Positions 44,116-53,400 of a stretch of DNA of 64,000 nt are shown here, one piece after another (within the stretch, counting starts at the first letter, position 1; each line of letters begins with the position of its first letter). The notes under the pieces are model-generated. The model saw nothing but the letters and a program-made list of their open reading frames with translations. It had not been told where the DNA came from and did not search any database. Location of the stretch: the NCBI GenBank assembly GCA_009760855.2, contig WPIO01000050.1, forward strand, positions 142,501-206,500. The letters run 5' to 3'. The stretch comes from Cristatella mucedo. Lineage: Eukaryota > Bryozoa > Phylactolaemata > Cristatellidae. The position numbers were made by a program, and so were the translations under genes.

Positions 44116-44428
44116 TGTAGTTTGAGTGAATGCCGGCTCCTCTGATGAGCCTGTGATGTGGCATGGATACAGGCCGGTAACCCACCGGCAGACCCAGATG
44201 GTGGATTCACCATCTGGGTCTGCCGGTGCACAGCTGTGGTCCGCCTGTGATGTGGTATATACACAGGCCGGTAACCTGCTGGTGGTGAGATGGTGGACCG
44301 GAGGAGTGGAGGAGGGCAGACTCGAGTGTGAGAAGGGGGCGAAGGCAGTCGTGCGTCTTACTGCTCCGTACCTTGTGCAACAAACCATTGGCGTTGTTCT
44401 GGGTCAGCGTTCTGTGTGCCGAACCACA
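44116..44428 (+). repeat. 5' LTR
   Basis: TG...CA ends. Contains a perfect hairpin at 44183-44228 and, on both sides of it, direct repeats of 'cctgtgatgtgg', 'acaggccggtaacc'. Compared with the 3' LTR it lacks one 15-bp copy of 'cagacccagatggtg' and has aacaaa where the 3' LTR has aataaa. Confidence 0.9.
44183..44228. promoter_or_regulatory. Perfect 21-bp stem / 4-nt loop hairpin in the LTR
   Basis: Arm caccggcagacccagatggt(g), loop gatt, then the exact reverse complement. The function could be at the RNA level (R region or leader structure), but this is inference. Confidence 0.9.
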
Positions 44429-44442
44429 AGCTATTTCGTGGA

Positions 44443-45210
44443 ATGGACCCGATGACGCCCAGGGAGATGTCTTGTGCAGCGTCCCTAAGCTTTGATGGCT
44501 TCGGAGACTTCGTTGGCTGGCTGCTAAACTTCGAGAGGGAGATCGAGAAAAGTGGCTACGAACCGAGCGAGTGCCACTTGTTTTTGCTCCTTGCGATGCA
44601 AGGCGGGGCCTTCACGTTTGCCTCGGGGCTCCCGCAGGAAGTTCAGGATGACTATGCCAAGCTTCGTGAGGCCCTGGTGAGGGCATTCACCTCGCCGGCC
44701 GGTAGAGCACGATTGCTGCACGCTGATCGGGTAAAGGTTGGTCGGACTGAGAGAGCCGACAGGAGCGACCGGAAGCGGCAGCAGCGATTACCGACTGTGT
44801 GCCGGGCGACAGAAGTTTGTCAGGCTGCCACGCCGTGGCGGCAGGCAACGGCTCTAAAAGCGGTAACGGTTGATCAGGCTGCGATTGTGTTCCACGAAGC
44901 AACGGCGTTGTGCGAGGCAACGGTCAGTGGTGTGGCTGATGCGACGGAGAGTGAGACGGTGCACGGAAAGGCGGCGGCGTCCGCGTGGAAGGCGGCGACG
45001 TCCGCGTGGAAGGTGGCGGCGTCCGCGACAGAGTCGGCGGCTTCCGCGACAGTCAGCGGCGTCCTCGACAGAGTCAGCGGCGGCGTCAGCGGCAGTCGGC
45101 GGCGGCATCCCCGACAGAGTCGGCGGCGGCATCCGCGACAGAGTCGGCGGCGTTCGCGCGGAAGGCGGCGGCGTCCGCGGAAGAGTCGGCGGCGTCCGCC
45201 AGAGAAGTAG
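44443..45210 (+). CDS. Gag-like protein of the LTR element
   Basis: The first ATG downstream of the LTR is 44443, and the frame runs 256 codons. Residues about 15-85 have a retrotransposon capsid pattern: FDGFGDFVGWLLNFEREIEK, then CHLFLLLAMQGGAF and PQEVQDDYAKLREALVRAF. These resemble the helices of Ty3/Gypsy-type Gag capsids. From about residue 90 on, the sequence becomes Arg/Ala-rich low complexity from GGCGTCCGCG-type DNA repeats, with no visible CCHC knuckle. An overlapping frame (44985-45485) is also open, so a frameshift or GC-repeat expansion may have replaced the original Gag C-terminus. A tRNA primer site starting tgg may lie at about 44439. Confidence 0.6.
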   Translation: MDPMTPREMSCAASLSFDGFGDFVGWLLNFEREIEKSGYEPSECHLFLLLAMQGGAFTFASGLPQEVQDDYAKLREALVRAFTSPAGRARLLHADRVKVGRTERADRSDRKRQQRLPTVCRATEVCQAATPWRQATALKAVTVDQAAIVFHEATALCEATVSGVADATESETVHGKAAASAWKAATSAWKVAASATESAASATVSGVLDRVSGGVSGSRRRHPRQSRRRHPRQSRRRSRGRRRRPRKSRRRPPEK

Positions 45211-45220
45211 TGGCCGGCGA
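44960..45220. repeat. GC-rich short repeats inside the LTR element
   Basis: Imperfect repeats of 'ggcggcgtccgcg' and 'acagagtcggcggc', about 12-30 bp units. Confidence 0.75.
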
Positions 45221-45724
45221 TGCAGCGCAAGCGATGAAGGTGACGTTGGCCTGTGACCAGCCGGTGGGCTGTGACGCGGCACAGGCAGGAGAGTGTGTGC
45301 AGACCGAAGAGTCTGCACAGGCCGGAGAGACTGCTCAGGTTGGAGAGGGTACCCAGGACAGAGAAGCAGCTGCGTATATCGGAGACGCGGCGGCAGAATC
45401 GGCAGAGGCGGATGGAGCGACGGCGGTTGGTGTCCGAAATACAGTGGCTGTGGACGTCAGCTCGATGACGATGGTCGGTGGCTAACGTTGCCGGCTGGTC
45501 GCAAAAAGCGGTGCACCAGCTCGCCTCTTGCGATCAGCCGTCAGGTAGCCGGTGGGGTCAGCTATTGATGCTAGCTGCTTTGTCGAGGATGTGTAGGATC
45601 TAGTTTGTATCGTTTATAGATAGGCTCGTCCATTGCTGCTTAGATAGGCTCGTTCATGCTGCCCTGTACATTGCAGCTACGTGTGTTAGTGCTGCAAACA
45701 TGTGACCTTAAGGTCAAGGGGGCG

Positions 45725-46052
45725 TGTAGTTTGAGTGTATGCCGGCTCCTCTGATGAGCCTGTGATGTGGCATGGACACAGGCCGGTAACCCACCGGCAA
45801 ACCCAGATGGTGCAGACCCAGATGGTGGATTCACCATCTGGGTCTGCCGGTGCACAGCTGTGGTCCGCCTGTGATGTGGTATATACACAGGCCGGTAACC
45901 TGCTGGTGGTGAGATGGTGGACCGGAGGAGTGGAGGAGGGCAGACTCGAGTGTGAGAAGGGGGCGAAGGCAGTCGTGCGTCTTACTGCTCCGTGCCTTGT
46001 GCAATAAACCGTTGGCGTTGTTCTGGGCCAGCGTTCTGTGTGCCGAACCACA
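45725..46052 (+). repeat. 3' LTR
   Basis: 328 bp, TG...CA. Same as the 5' LTR apart from a 15-bp internal duplication and few substitutions. Poly(A) signal aataaa at about 46003-46008. Confidence 0.9.
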
Positions 46053-46119
46053 GTGTACTCATTCGTGACTCCATTGAGCCCCTCCGACTAAAGCAATCGC
46101 TGAATCGCAACCTGCGACT

Positions 46120-47465
46120 CTCCTTAGGAGATTTTTCGAGGTTTCGCCGTGCGATGTGGCTACATTAATAAGGTCTAGAAAAAAGAGCTCGTTTCCTGAA
46201 GACCCTATACTATCCTCTCTGTGGTCTTCACTAGCAGACCAACTTTATCCACCCATAACCAAGATTTGTAATGCTTCTCTGGAAAAAGAGTTCATACCCA
46301 AATCCTTTAAATCGATAATCGTTCGAACGATACTTACAAAGCCTGGATTAGATACAGAGGTCCTAGCAAACTATCGCCCAGTTTCTCTTTAAAGACTATT
46401 GAAAACATTGTCGCTAAGCAGCTGGTAGCACGCATCTAAAAGGATAAAATGTCAGAAACATATCAAACGATCGAGAACAACATTCGATCTGGCTGACGAA
46501 GCACTGGCATGGCTAAAATCGTACTGGTTGGATCGCGTTCGATTCATGTCACGTGTGTCGGTCAGGTCTCACCCACCAGACCGGTCACCTTCGCAGTTCC
46601 CTCTAGGGTCCGTACTTGGTCCCTTGCTGTTCCCCATTTATACTCAACCTCTGGGGAAAGTGGTTCGGGCCCTTGAATAGAATAGCACTTCAATGTTGAA
46701 AATACTCAGCCGTATTTGTCATTCAATCCGTCGGACTCTGCTGCAGCCACTGATAGACTGACTGCATGCGACATTCGATCCTGGATGTCAAAAATTTCTT
46801 ATAACTATAAATAAAAAAATAAATAATTCATTTTTATAGCGCCCCAAAAGAACTTAATCTCTATTCAGGCGCTACAGATATGCCTCGGGGCTCGAGCCCA
46901 CGACCTCGGTCAGACCTTGATCAGGGCGAGCACCTTAACCGCTAGACCAAACCAGCTCGGCTAAAAGAATGATCAAACTGAACTGCTGCTAATAGGACAC
47001 CCTAAGCGTGTAAGTGGTTTAGAAGGCTTTGCTCTTCTAAAAGGCGATGCTGTTGTGCGGCCATCACCACGTGCTCGAAATATAGGTGTCGTTTTCGACA
47101 ACTGCCTAAATTCTAAAAGCTTCATTTAGCAAACTGCGTCTACAGCTAATCATCACGTCCGATCCCTGTCTAAGATTAGGAGCTGTCTTCCACGGTGGCT
47201 TGCAAAAAATTTAACTAGCTCCTTAATTCTGTCTCGGCTAGATTATTGTAATTTCTTTTGGCTGGGCTACCGAAAAAAGCCATGTGGCCACTGCAGATGG
47301 CAATGAATATGGCTGCAAGGCTAGTTTTCAAATCCCAAAAGTTTGACCACGTGTCTCCTTTGATAAAAGAGTTAAGATGGCTGCCAGTTGATCAACGGAT
47401 AGAGAGCAAAGTTTCTACGCTGACCCACGAGGTCCGCCACAGAATGAATAGCTTAGAATAGCCGT
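46120..47465 (+). mobile_element. LINE family B-like RT copy, decayed, with antisense SINE-1 inside
   Basis: Begins with LINE RT finger sequence (LYPPITKICNASLEKEFIPK, SFKSIIVRTILTKPGL, NYRPVSL at 46156-46392). It continues through broken RT and resumes after the SINE with NDQTELLLIGHPKR, ARNIGVVFDNCLN and LDYCNFFWLG, then LRWLPVDQRIESKVSTLTHE. The last part matches the family-B copy at 24.1 kb. Frameshifts throughout. The right end at about 47465 lacks the family-B 3' UTR. Confidence 0.78.
46811..46962 (-). mobile_element. SINE-1, antisense, inside LINE B
   Basis: Reverse complement of the 15.1-kb copy: 'tatagcgccccaaaagaact', 'taatctctattcaggcgcta', 'ggggctcgagcccacgacct' and 'ccgctagaccaaaccagctc'. 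Its AT-rich end is at the left. Confidence 0.88.
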
Positions 47466-47599
47466 TCGCCGAGGCTGGACTCGTCTCTAGTGGGGTTCGG
47501 TGGGCCTAGCCGGATTAAGTTTTGATCTTTTAGATTGTTACAACTAGCAGTATGAGAATTGACCTTTGACTGGGCGCCACTATATGAAAAAGACTAGCA

Positions 47600-47757
47600 G
47601 ATTCAATTGCCTCATTTGTATAGCGGCATAAGTGCCTTGGCGGCTGTTGCCACCGCCAGCCGAGAGCTAGAAATTATCGCCTCCCCCTACTATAGGGCTT
47701 GAATTCATTACTTCGGCCGAAAAGATGAGCGCCTAAGCCCTGAGCTAGGCCCAACAT
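47600..47757 (-). mobile_element. SINE-2-like diverged copy, antisense
   Basis: 'gcctcatttgtatagcggca', 'gcggctgttgccaccgccag' and a decayed B box 'gggcttgaattcatta', ending 'ctgagctaggccca'. Same subfamily as 26.6 kb. Confidence 0.6.
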
Positions 47758-49228
47758 TGATTAGAAAATTCTACGAATAACTTATATTTAAGAGTGATGC
47801 TCCAGTATCCGTTAGTGGTTGAATAGCTTGTATTTACAGAATTCACAGTAGAAACATTATTTCCGAAGCTCAGCTTAGTGTGATTTGTATACTACTTTCG
47901 GTATTAAGACATCTTTCAAAATAATTTGTGGTAACCAAGTCTCATTCAAAGTCAATCGTTAAAACTTTTGATATTTTCTCTTTATCTTCTGAAAAGAAAC
48001 CTTTATATATAAAGAAATTGTTTACATTCTTAGAAATTAAGAATGAAATCAAATTCGCAGCAACTTATTTATATACGCTATCTAAGAAATGCGGACCTAG
48101 TAGTAGACACATTCTCCCTACTAGGGTCGGCCATCATGGCCACAAATTGCCGCGTTGCTTCAAGCGATTGGTATTCACCGCCTGCTGTGTTGTTGATTTG
48201 ATCTAGTGGTGTGCGACTGCTCTAACATTTTTGCATACCCTACAATAGATTCTTCTGACAATTGCAGCAATGTCCTGTAGCTGGAGCTACTGCCGGTCTG
48301 CAAAGATCTTAAGGGAATAGTGCTAACCCGAAAAAATGCTTAGAGGCCTAGTTTTTCCTAGGGTCTCGTGCAATATTTTTCTAATGTCATCCCTTCAGCG
48401 ATTGTAGCCTAGTCTGGGTAGGTCTGTTCCCCAGACCCTGGCGGATCTTTCGTACCAGATCCTGCACGATATTCCGCGAAACGTAACGTCCGAATTCGAT
48501 ACTCATCGCTAGTGTGAGTATATGCACGAGCAGTCACACGCTCCGACACAGTCAACACAGCAGACAGCATATTATGCATCGCATGTACAAGTGACCATTG
48601 CGACCAACCCAGGAGCTCAGGAGAATACGTGTCTTTTTAATGGGTCAGCTGTTCTCTTTCGGCGACTTCCGCCGGAGTAGCATATTTGCTGTTACGGTAC
48701 AGCGAAACCAACACCGGAGACTCACTAAGATTAAGCAGGCGGCATGTCCCGGAAGAAGTTCGTCACCCATGGCGATTATTGAAGCTCTGCAAGTCACAAG
48801 ATTTGGCACCACCCTTTAAAATGTTCGTCCGCCACACACATAACAAAAATCCAGGTTTCGAACCGCCTACTGCCTACCTAGATCAAATGAAGGCAGCACC
48901 CTAATGCAGTCTCCCATCTTCGTAACATAGTGTCGTGCGTGGCACCAGCAGCTCAAAGCCCAGTGAATCCTCGTTTAAGCACTTACATTGCTCCACTACA
49001 AGTGGTAAGGTGTTCTCCTGACCCAAATCCAGGCGACAATCATGAATGTACTATGAAAACCATCCTGCGGTCCACTGTACAGTTATTGCGAAGTTAGGCC
49101 TCCTTCACCAGCTTTTTTCAGCCTTGCCATTGCTGCTGAGATCACTGCGACGACACTGCTCTCCAGTACACTTTCTCATGCATTACTGGCAAGCTCCTTG
49201 GAGATGACACTGTACTCAGTGATCTACT
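47758..49228. other. No recognised gene
   Basis: A 92-codon plus frame at 47928-48206 begins in AT-rich sequence (MVTKSHSKSIVKTF). Other frames at 48598-48904 are also unrecognised. No repeat family noticed. Confidence 0.4.
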
Positions 49229-49558
49229 TCATCTGTGGTCCCACGTAAAGAAGCTGGCTTTAATCCTGGAAACTGACAGCTTACGGTAGAAATCTTGAAA
49301 GTTACTCCAAAACTGTCGATTCGTTATCTCAGTTACTTTGCTTATCAGGCCTACTAATCTGGTGTTAATTCTGTCAATCACTTCATTGCTGCCAACCACG
49401 GAGAACTGAGATCCCTCAGAGGCCAGTCTTCTTGCCAGTTTGTTGACATATTCTGGAAGCTTACCAGAATCCAGATAGCTGGTTCCTAGGCTAAGGCATT
49501 CACGTAACTTTTGCATAACGGTCATGTCGAAAGCGGGTCTCACTAAACGTCGTGGCAT
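49229..49558 (-). CDS. Possible 109-codon ORF or exon, unknown product
   Basis: The minus strand starts MPRRLVRPAFDMTVMQKLRE and ends SFFTWDHR. The composition is protein-like (mixed charged and hydrophobic, helical: DSGKLPEYVNKLARRLASEG, EVIDRINTRLVGLISKVTEI). An in-frame TAG lies three codons upstream of the ATG, and a candidate acceptor (tgttttattgtag) about 16 bp upstream would place the ATG just inside an exon. No family is recognised; it may also be a fragment of an unknown mobile element. Confidence 0.4.
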   Translation of the reverse strand: MPRRLVRPAFDMTVMQKLRECLSLGTSYLDSGKLPEYVNKLARRLASEGSQFSVVGSNEVIDRINTRLVGLISKVTEITNRQFWSNFQDFYRKLSVSRIKASFFTWDHR

Positions 49559-49797
49559 CAGCTAGGCACCAATCTACAATAAAACAGCTTCATTGAAATT
49601 CCCGGGGGTTAATTGGACAGGCCTGAAAATTCTCAGCACCCAGTCGTGCATCGGGATAAGATTGCTAGAGGAAGGGCAATAGTTCTAATGTGACCTTGAC
49701 CGATCCAGTCAGTGCTCCACCACCACAGGCAGGCAGTCAGACCTTCCCAGAATCTTGAAATCCTCGAAAATTGCCCCAAGAAAAGGTAAACGGAAGC

Positions 49798-50412
49798 GCC
49801 AGGTCGAGACCTCCGGGTGCACAATAAATGGCAAGAAAGCACAAGCATGATCTAATGCACAAAGCAGCAGGAAGCAGGCAGTCGCATGACGTCAAAAAAC
49901 TACATACCAAGCAGCTATTGAAGGAGCACGACCCGAAAATAGGCAGCCGCGACAAGGTGCCAGCAGCCGAGCGTGCAGCGCTAGCAGACGATCGGACCTA
50001 TCCAACAGCCGTATCTATCCGTCTCTCGGCGCCGGAGCGAACCGCGCGAGCCAGAAAACATCAGCAATCAGTGGCAACAGAGCATGTAAGCGCTGGCAAG
50101 TCGGCAGCAAGCAAAAGCGGACGCAGAAGTACGGTCGCCGAAGCCAGCAGCTCAAACGGGGGGGGGGGCGGTCGAGACTGCCGCCACTGCTGCAGGCGCT
50201 ACAGCCACGCCAGGCCTCGCAGCCTGACCACAGCCACGGGCGAGGGCTCGGCAAGCCAGCAGCTGACGGCTGGTCGGTCTAGGCACACCGGTTCGCGAAC
50301 GCGTCATCGAACTGGGCAGCGGCGGCTGGCTGCTGAGCTGCCACCGGTTCGTAGGCGACGTCCTAAGCGGGCCCGTCACTTACTCCGGCTGGGCACGACG
50401 CCGGTGTCGGCT
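49798..50412 (-). other. 3' flank / 3' UTR of the 1428-aa zinc-finger gene, shared with the truncated copies
   Basis: Collinear with 29960-30475, 33745-34262 and 38100-38599: 'ggcaagaaagcac', 'aaagcagcag', 'gtcgcatgacg', 'ataccaagcag', 'cccgaaaataggcagccgc'. Homology beyond the stop codon means the truncated copies include genomic 3' flank or long 3' UTR. Confidence 0.75.
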
Positions 50413-53400
50413 TTAGGAAAGTCGGCCGCTGCACTCCTGCACCGCCTTCTGCAGCTCGTCGACGTGAACGCAGGCGTGCTCGGCCAGCTGCGACAGGCGA
50501 GCGAACGTCAGGTCGCACCACAAGCACATGGCCTGCTGCCGAAACGCCGGCAGGAACAACGGCTGCGGGACGGCGTTCGCACCGGCGACCGCCGGCGAGC
50601 GACCGGCGGACGTCGAGGCGGCGCGCGGCGTCAGCGCCTGGCTCGACGACGCTGGCCCCAGAGGCGGCGGTACGGGCACCGGCGCCGCAGGAGATGCTGC
50701 CGGCTGCGCGGCCGACATCTTGCCGGACGAGGTCGCAAGTTGCCACGAGGAGTCGCTGGCCTTCCGCTGAAGCACCAGAGCACGCAGTGGCCGTCCCGAG
50801 GCCGACAGCAGCGGCGGTGCAGCAGAGGACTCGGCTTGCAGATCGAGCACGTTGGCCTCATCACCCCTGCTGCTGCTGCCTCCACCTCCGCCTGGTGTGG
50901 CCGGTCCTGGTGAAGTCAATGGCTTCGGAGTGGCTGGTGATGGCTTCGTAGTTGAAGACGATAGCTTCGTAGTTGCAGACGATGGCTTGGCAGTTGCGCA
51001 CGATGACTTTGCAGTTGTAGAAGACGACTTTGCCGTTGCACACGATGACTTCGGAGTGGCACACGATTCGGATGCAGCAGGAGACTCCTTCTGACTAGTG
51101 CCAAGCGAAGGCGGTTGCCTGACCGTCGCTGAGTCCGCGGTCGATCCTTTCACGGCGGCGGCGGCAGCCCCACCTTTACCGCCGGCCGGGGCGCTGGCGG
51201 CCGCAGCAGAGAGAACGCCGTTCACCAAGCCCTCCGGGCGGCGGGGCGTCGCCGCGTCTCCGGCTGCCGGCACTGGCCACGACGAAGCTTTCATGCGACC
51301 CTGGCGACTGGGCAGGATCTTGAAGTCCTTGCTGATGATCAGCAGCTTGCTCTGCTCGACCGACATCCGGCCACTCGGACGCTCGTCGGTGGCCGCAACG
51401 GCGGCGGCAGCAACGGCGGCGGCAGCAACGGCGGCAGGACCGGAAGTGGTGCCGGCAGTGCCCACCTTCGCAGCACCCTGCTCCGCCGCCGCCGCCGAGA
51501 CGACGCGGCCAGCAGGACCTGCGCGCGGCCTCCGGCGACCCTTGCCGGAGCAGGCTGCCGACCACTCGTTATTATGACACATGCGACCATGCAGCCGAAG
51601 GGTCTCCGGCTGACGGTAGCGCCGCTGGCAGTGGGCGCACGAGAACCACTCAAGGCGCGGGCGACGCCAGCGGCCTGCCCCATCGCGCAGCTGATGTCGC
51701 TGCTGCTTGCCTCCATGCTGGCTCCTGACGTGCAGCCACAGGCGCGCCGCGCTTCGGCACCGCTCGCCGCAAGCGGCGCACGCGTGCGGCTCGGCGTGCA
51801 GCAGCATGTGCGCCTTCAGCCGGTGCCGGGCGGCAAACTCGCGGCCGCACCTGTGGCAGGCCGGCTGCCGGCGGACGGCGTGCGCGAGAGCGTGCCGCCG
51901 CAGGATGCACTGATAGCGGTATCGGCGGCCGCAACTCCCGCAGCCGTGCGGCAGCCGCCGCCTCTCGTCTGCCACCGCCCTCGACTGCCGGTGCTGCCGC
52001 AACGGGCGGCCAGAGGCGGCGACGGCGCATTCACGCTTGCACTTCGGCTGAGACAGACGCCGGGCCGGAGCCGCGGCGACGCCAGACGCCGGGCGGCTCG
52101 GCGCGGCTGCCGAGACTTCGAGCTTCGGCTGGACGACGCCAGAGATTTCGCGGCTGCCGGACTTCGGCGGCTGCAGCACCGGCGGCTGCTGCTGCTTCTT
52201 GACGTCCGCGCCAGGCGAAGACTGCGCGGCACCGGCGGCCTGCGTGCCGTGCCACAGGATGTGACGCTTCAGTTGGCGCTGCGTGATGAACTTGGCGGGG
52301 CAGGCGTCACAACCGTGCTCGCCGTCACCGTCCAAGTCGCTCGCCCTCTCCAGCCTCACAGTGGCTCGCGCCGTCGGCAGCAGCTTGGCGCAGTGCACGG
52401 TCGCGTGAGCCTGCAGCTTGTCCGCACTGGAGAATCGCTTCCAGCACTTGGTGCACGTGTGCCCGGCGCACCATGCTTTGGCTCGGCTCGCGACCAATGA
52501 CGAAGCAGACGCCGCAGACGCCGCGCCGCTCTTCTTTCCGCCGATGCCGCCGCCATGCGCTTGCGTCGCGTGCCGTTCCAGGCTGTCAGCAGAGCGGAAC
52601 TGCTCGCCGCACTTGTCGCACAGCCGCGGCGCTTCGCCGCTGTCGTCCGACTCGCCGTCGCCGTCGTCTTGGCTGTCGTCGTCGGCGTGACGGACGATGT
52701 GCAGCCGGAGCTGCTCGGCCGCGCGGAACGTGCGGCCACACTGGTCGCACAGGTGACCCCCGACCTCAGACGCATCGACGTCGCCTTCTGCGCCGCTGCC
52801 CTCTTCGTTGTCGTCGCCGGCGGCGGAGGAGGAGGGACTACACTCGTAGGGCGCCGGCTCGGACGCGTGCGTCTCCATGTGACCGATGAAACTCCTGACG
52901 TCGGGCAGCTGCTTGCCGCAGCGGCGGCACTCGTACGACGCCTCCGCAGCGGCGGCGGGCTCGTTCGGCGCAGTCGTTGCCAGCAGTCGTTGCGGCGACC
53001 GGCGCCCGTCGATTCGGTGGTGGTTCAGCACGTGCCAGCGCAGCGTCGGTGCCGACAGGTACTTCCTGTCGCACCGGTGACACCCATGCGGCTTGCTGGG
53101 CACGCCGCTGCTGCCACGGAGACGGCGTCGGCAAGAAGGCCGATGCGCTCGCAATGCCGAGGCGCTGCCCAAGTCTTGCCCGCACTTGCTGCAGCCGTGC
53201 GGCCGCCGTTCGCCGCCGCCGCGACTGCTGCCTGTGGCACACTGCTGCTTCCGCTTGCGGTGACTCTCAGCCGCCGAGGCAGCTGCTGCGGCGGGTGCCT
53301 TCGACTTGCCGTCGGGAGACCTGCGCTGCTGCTGCTGCTTGTGCGCGTGGCTCGAGGTCACACACCGCTTCAGGACGCTCTCGACGGCAAACGTCTGCGA

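Larger units (their letters stand above)
44116..46052 (+). mobile_element. Complete small LTR retrotransposon, gag-only (non-autonomous), 1.94 kb
   Basis: Two LTRs (313 and 328 bp) starting tgtagtttgag and ending gccgaaccaca enclose a 1.3-kb interior. The flanks carry an exact 5-bp target duplication, gtgta (44111-44115 and 46053-46057). A purine-rich stretch (about 45710-45724, aaggtcaagggggcg) precedes the 3' LTR as a polypurine tract should. The only plausible product is Gag-like; there is no protease, RT, RNase H or integrase. It would depend on an autonomous relative. Family is probably Ty3/Gypsy-like from the LTR and Gag style. Confidence 0.88.

Noticed and set aside
44985-45485. Second long frame in the LTR element as a separate gene
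   Set aside because: It overlaps the Gag-like frame in GC repeats and shows only Ala/Glu-rich low complexity; could at most be a frameshifted Gag tail.
49828-50913. 361-codon plus-strand frame, and others up to 426 codons (52555-53835), opposite the zinc-finger gene
   Set aside because: Antisense shadows of a GC-rich coding sequence. They have Arg/Ala bias and no domains, while the minus strand has ordered C2H2 fingers.
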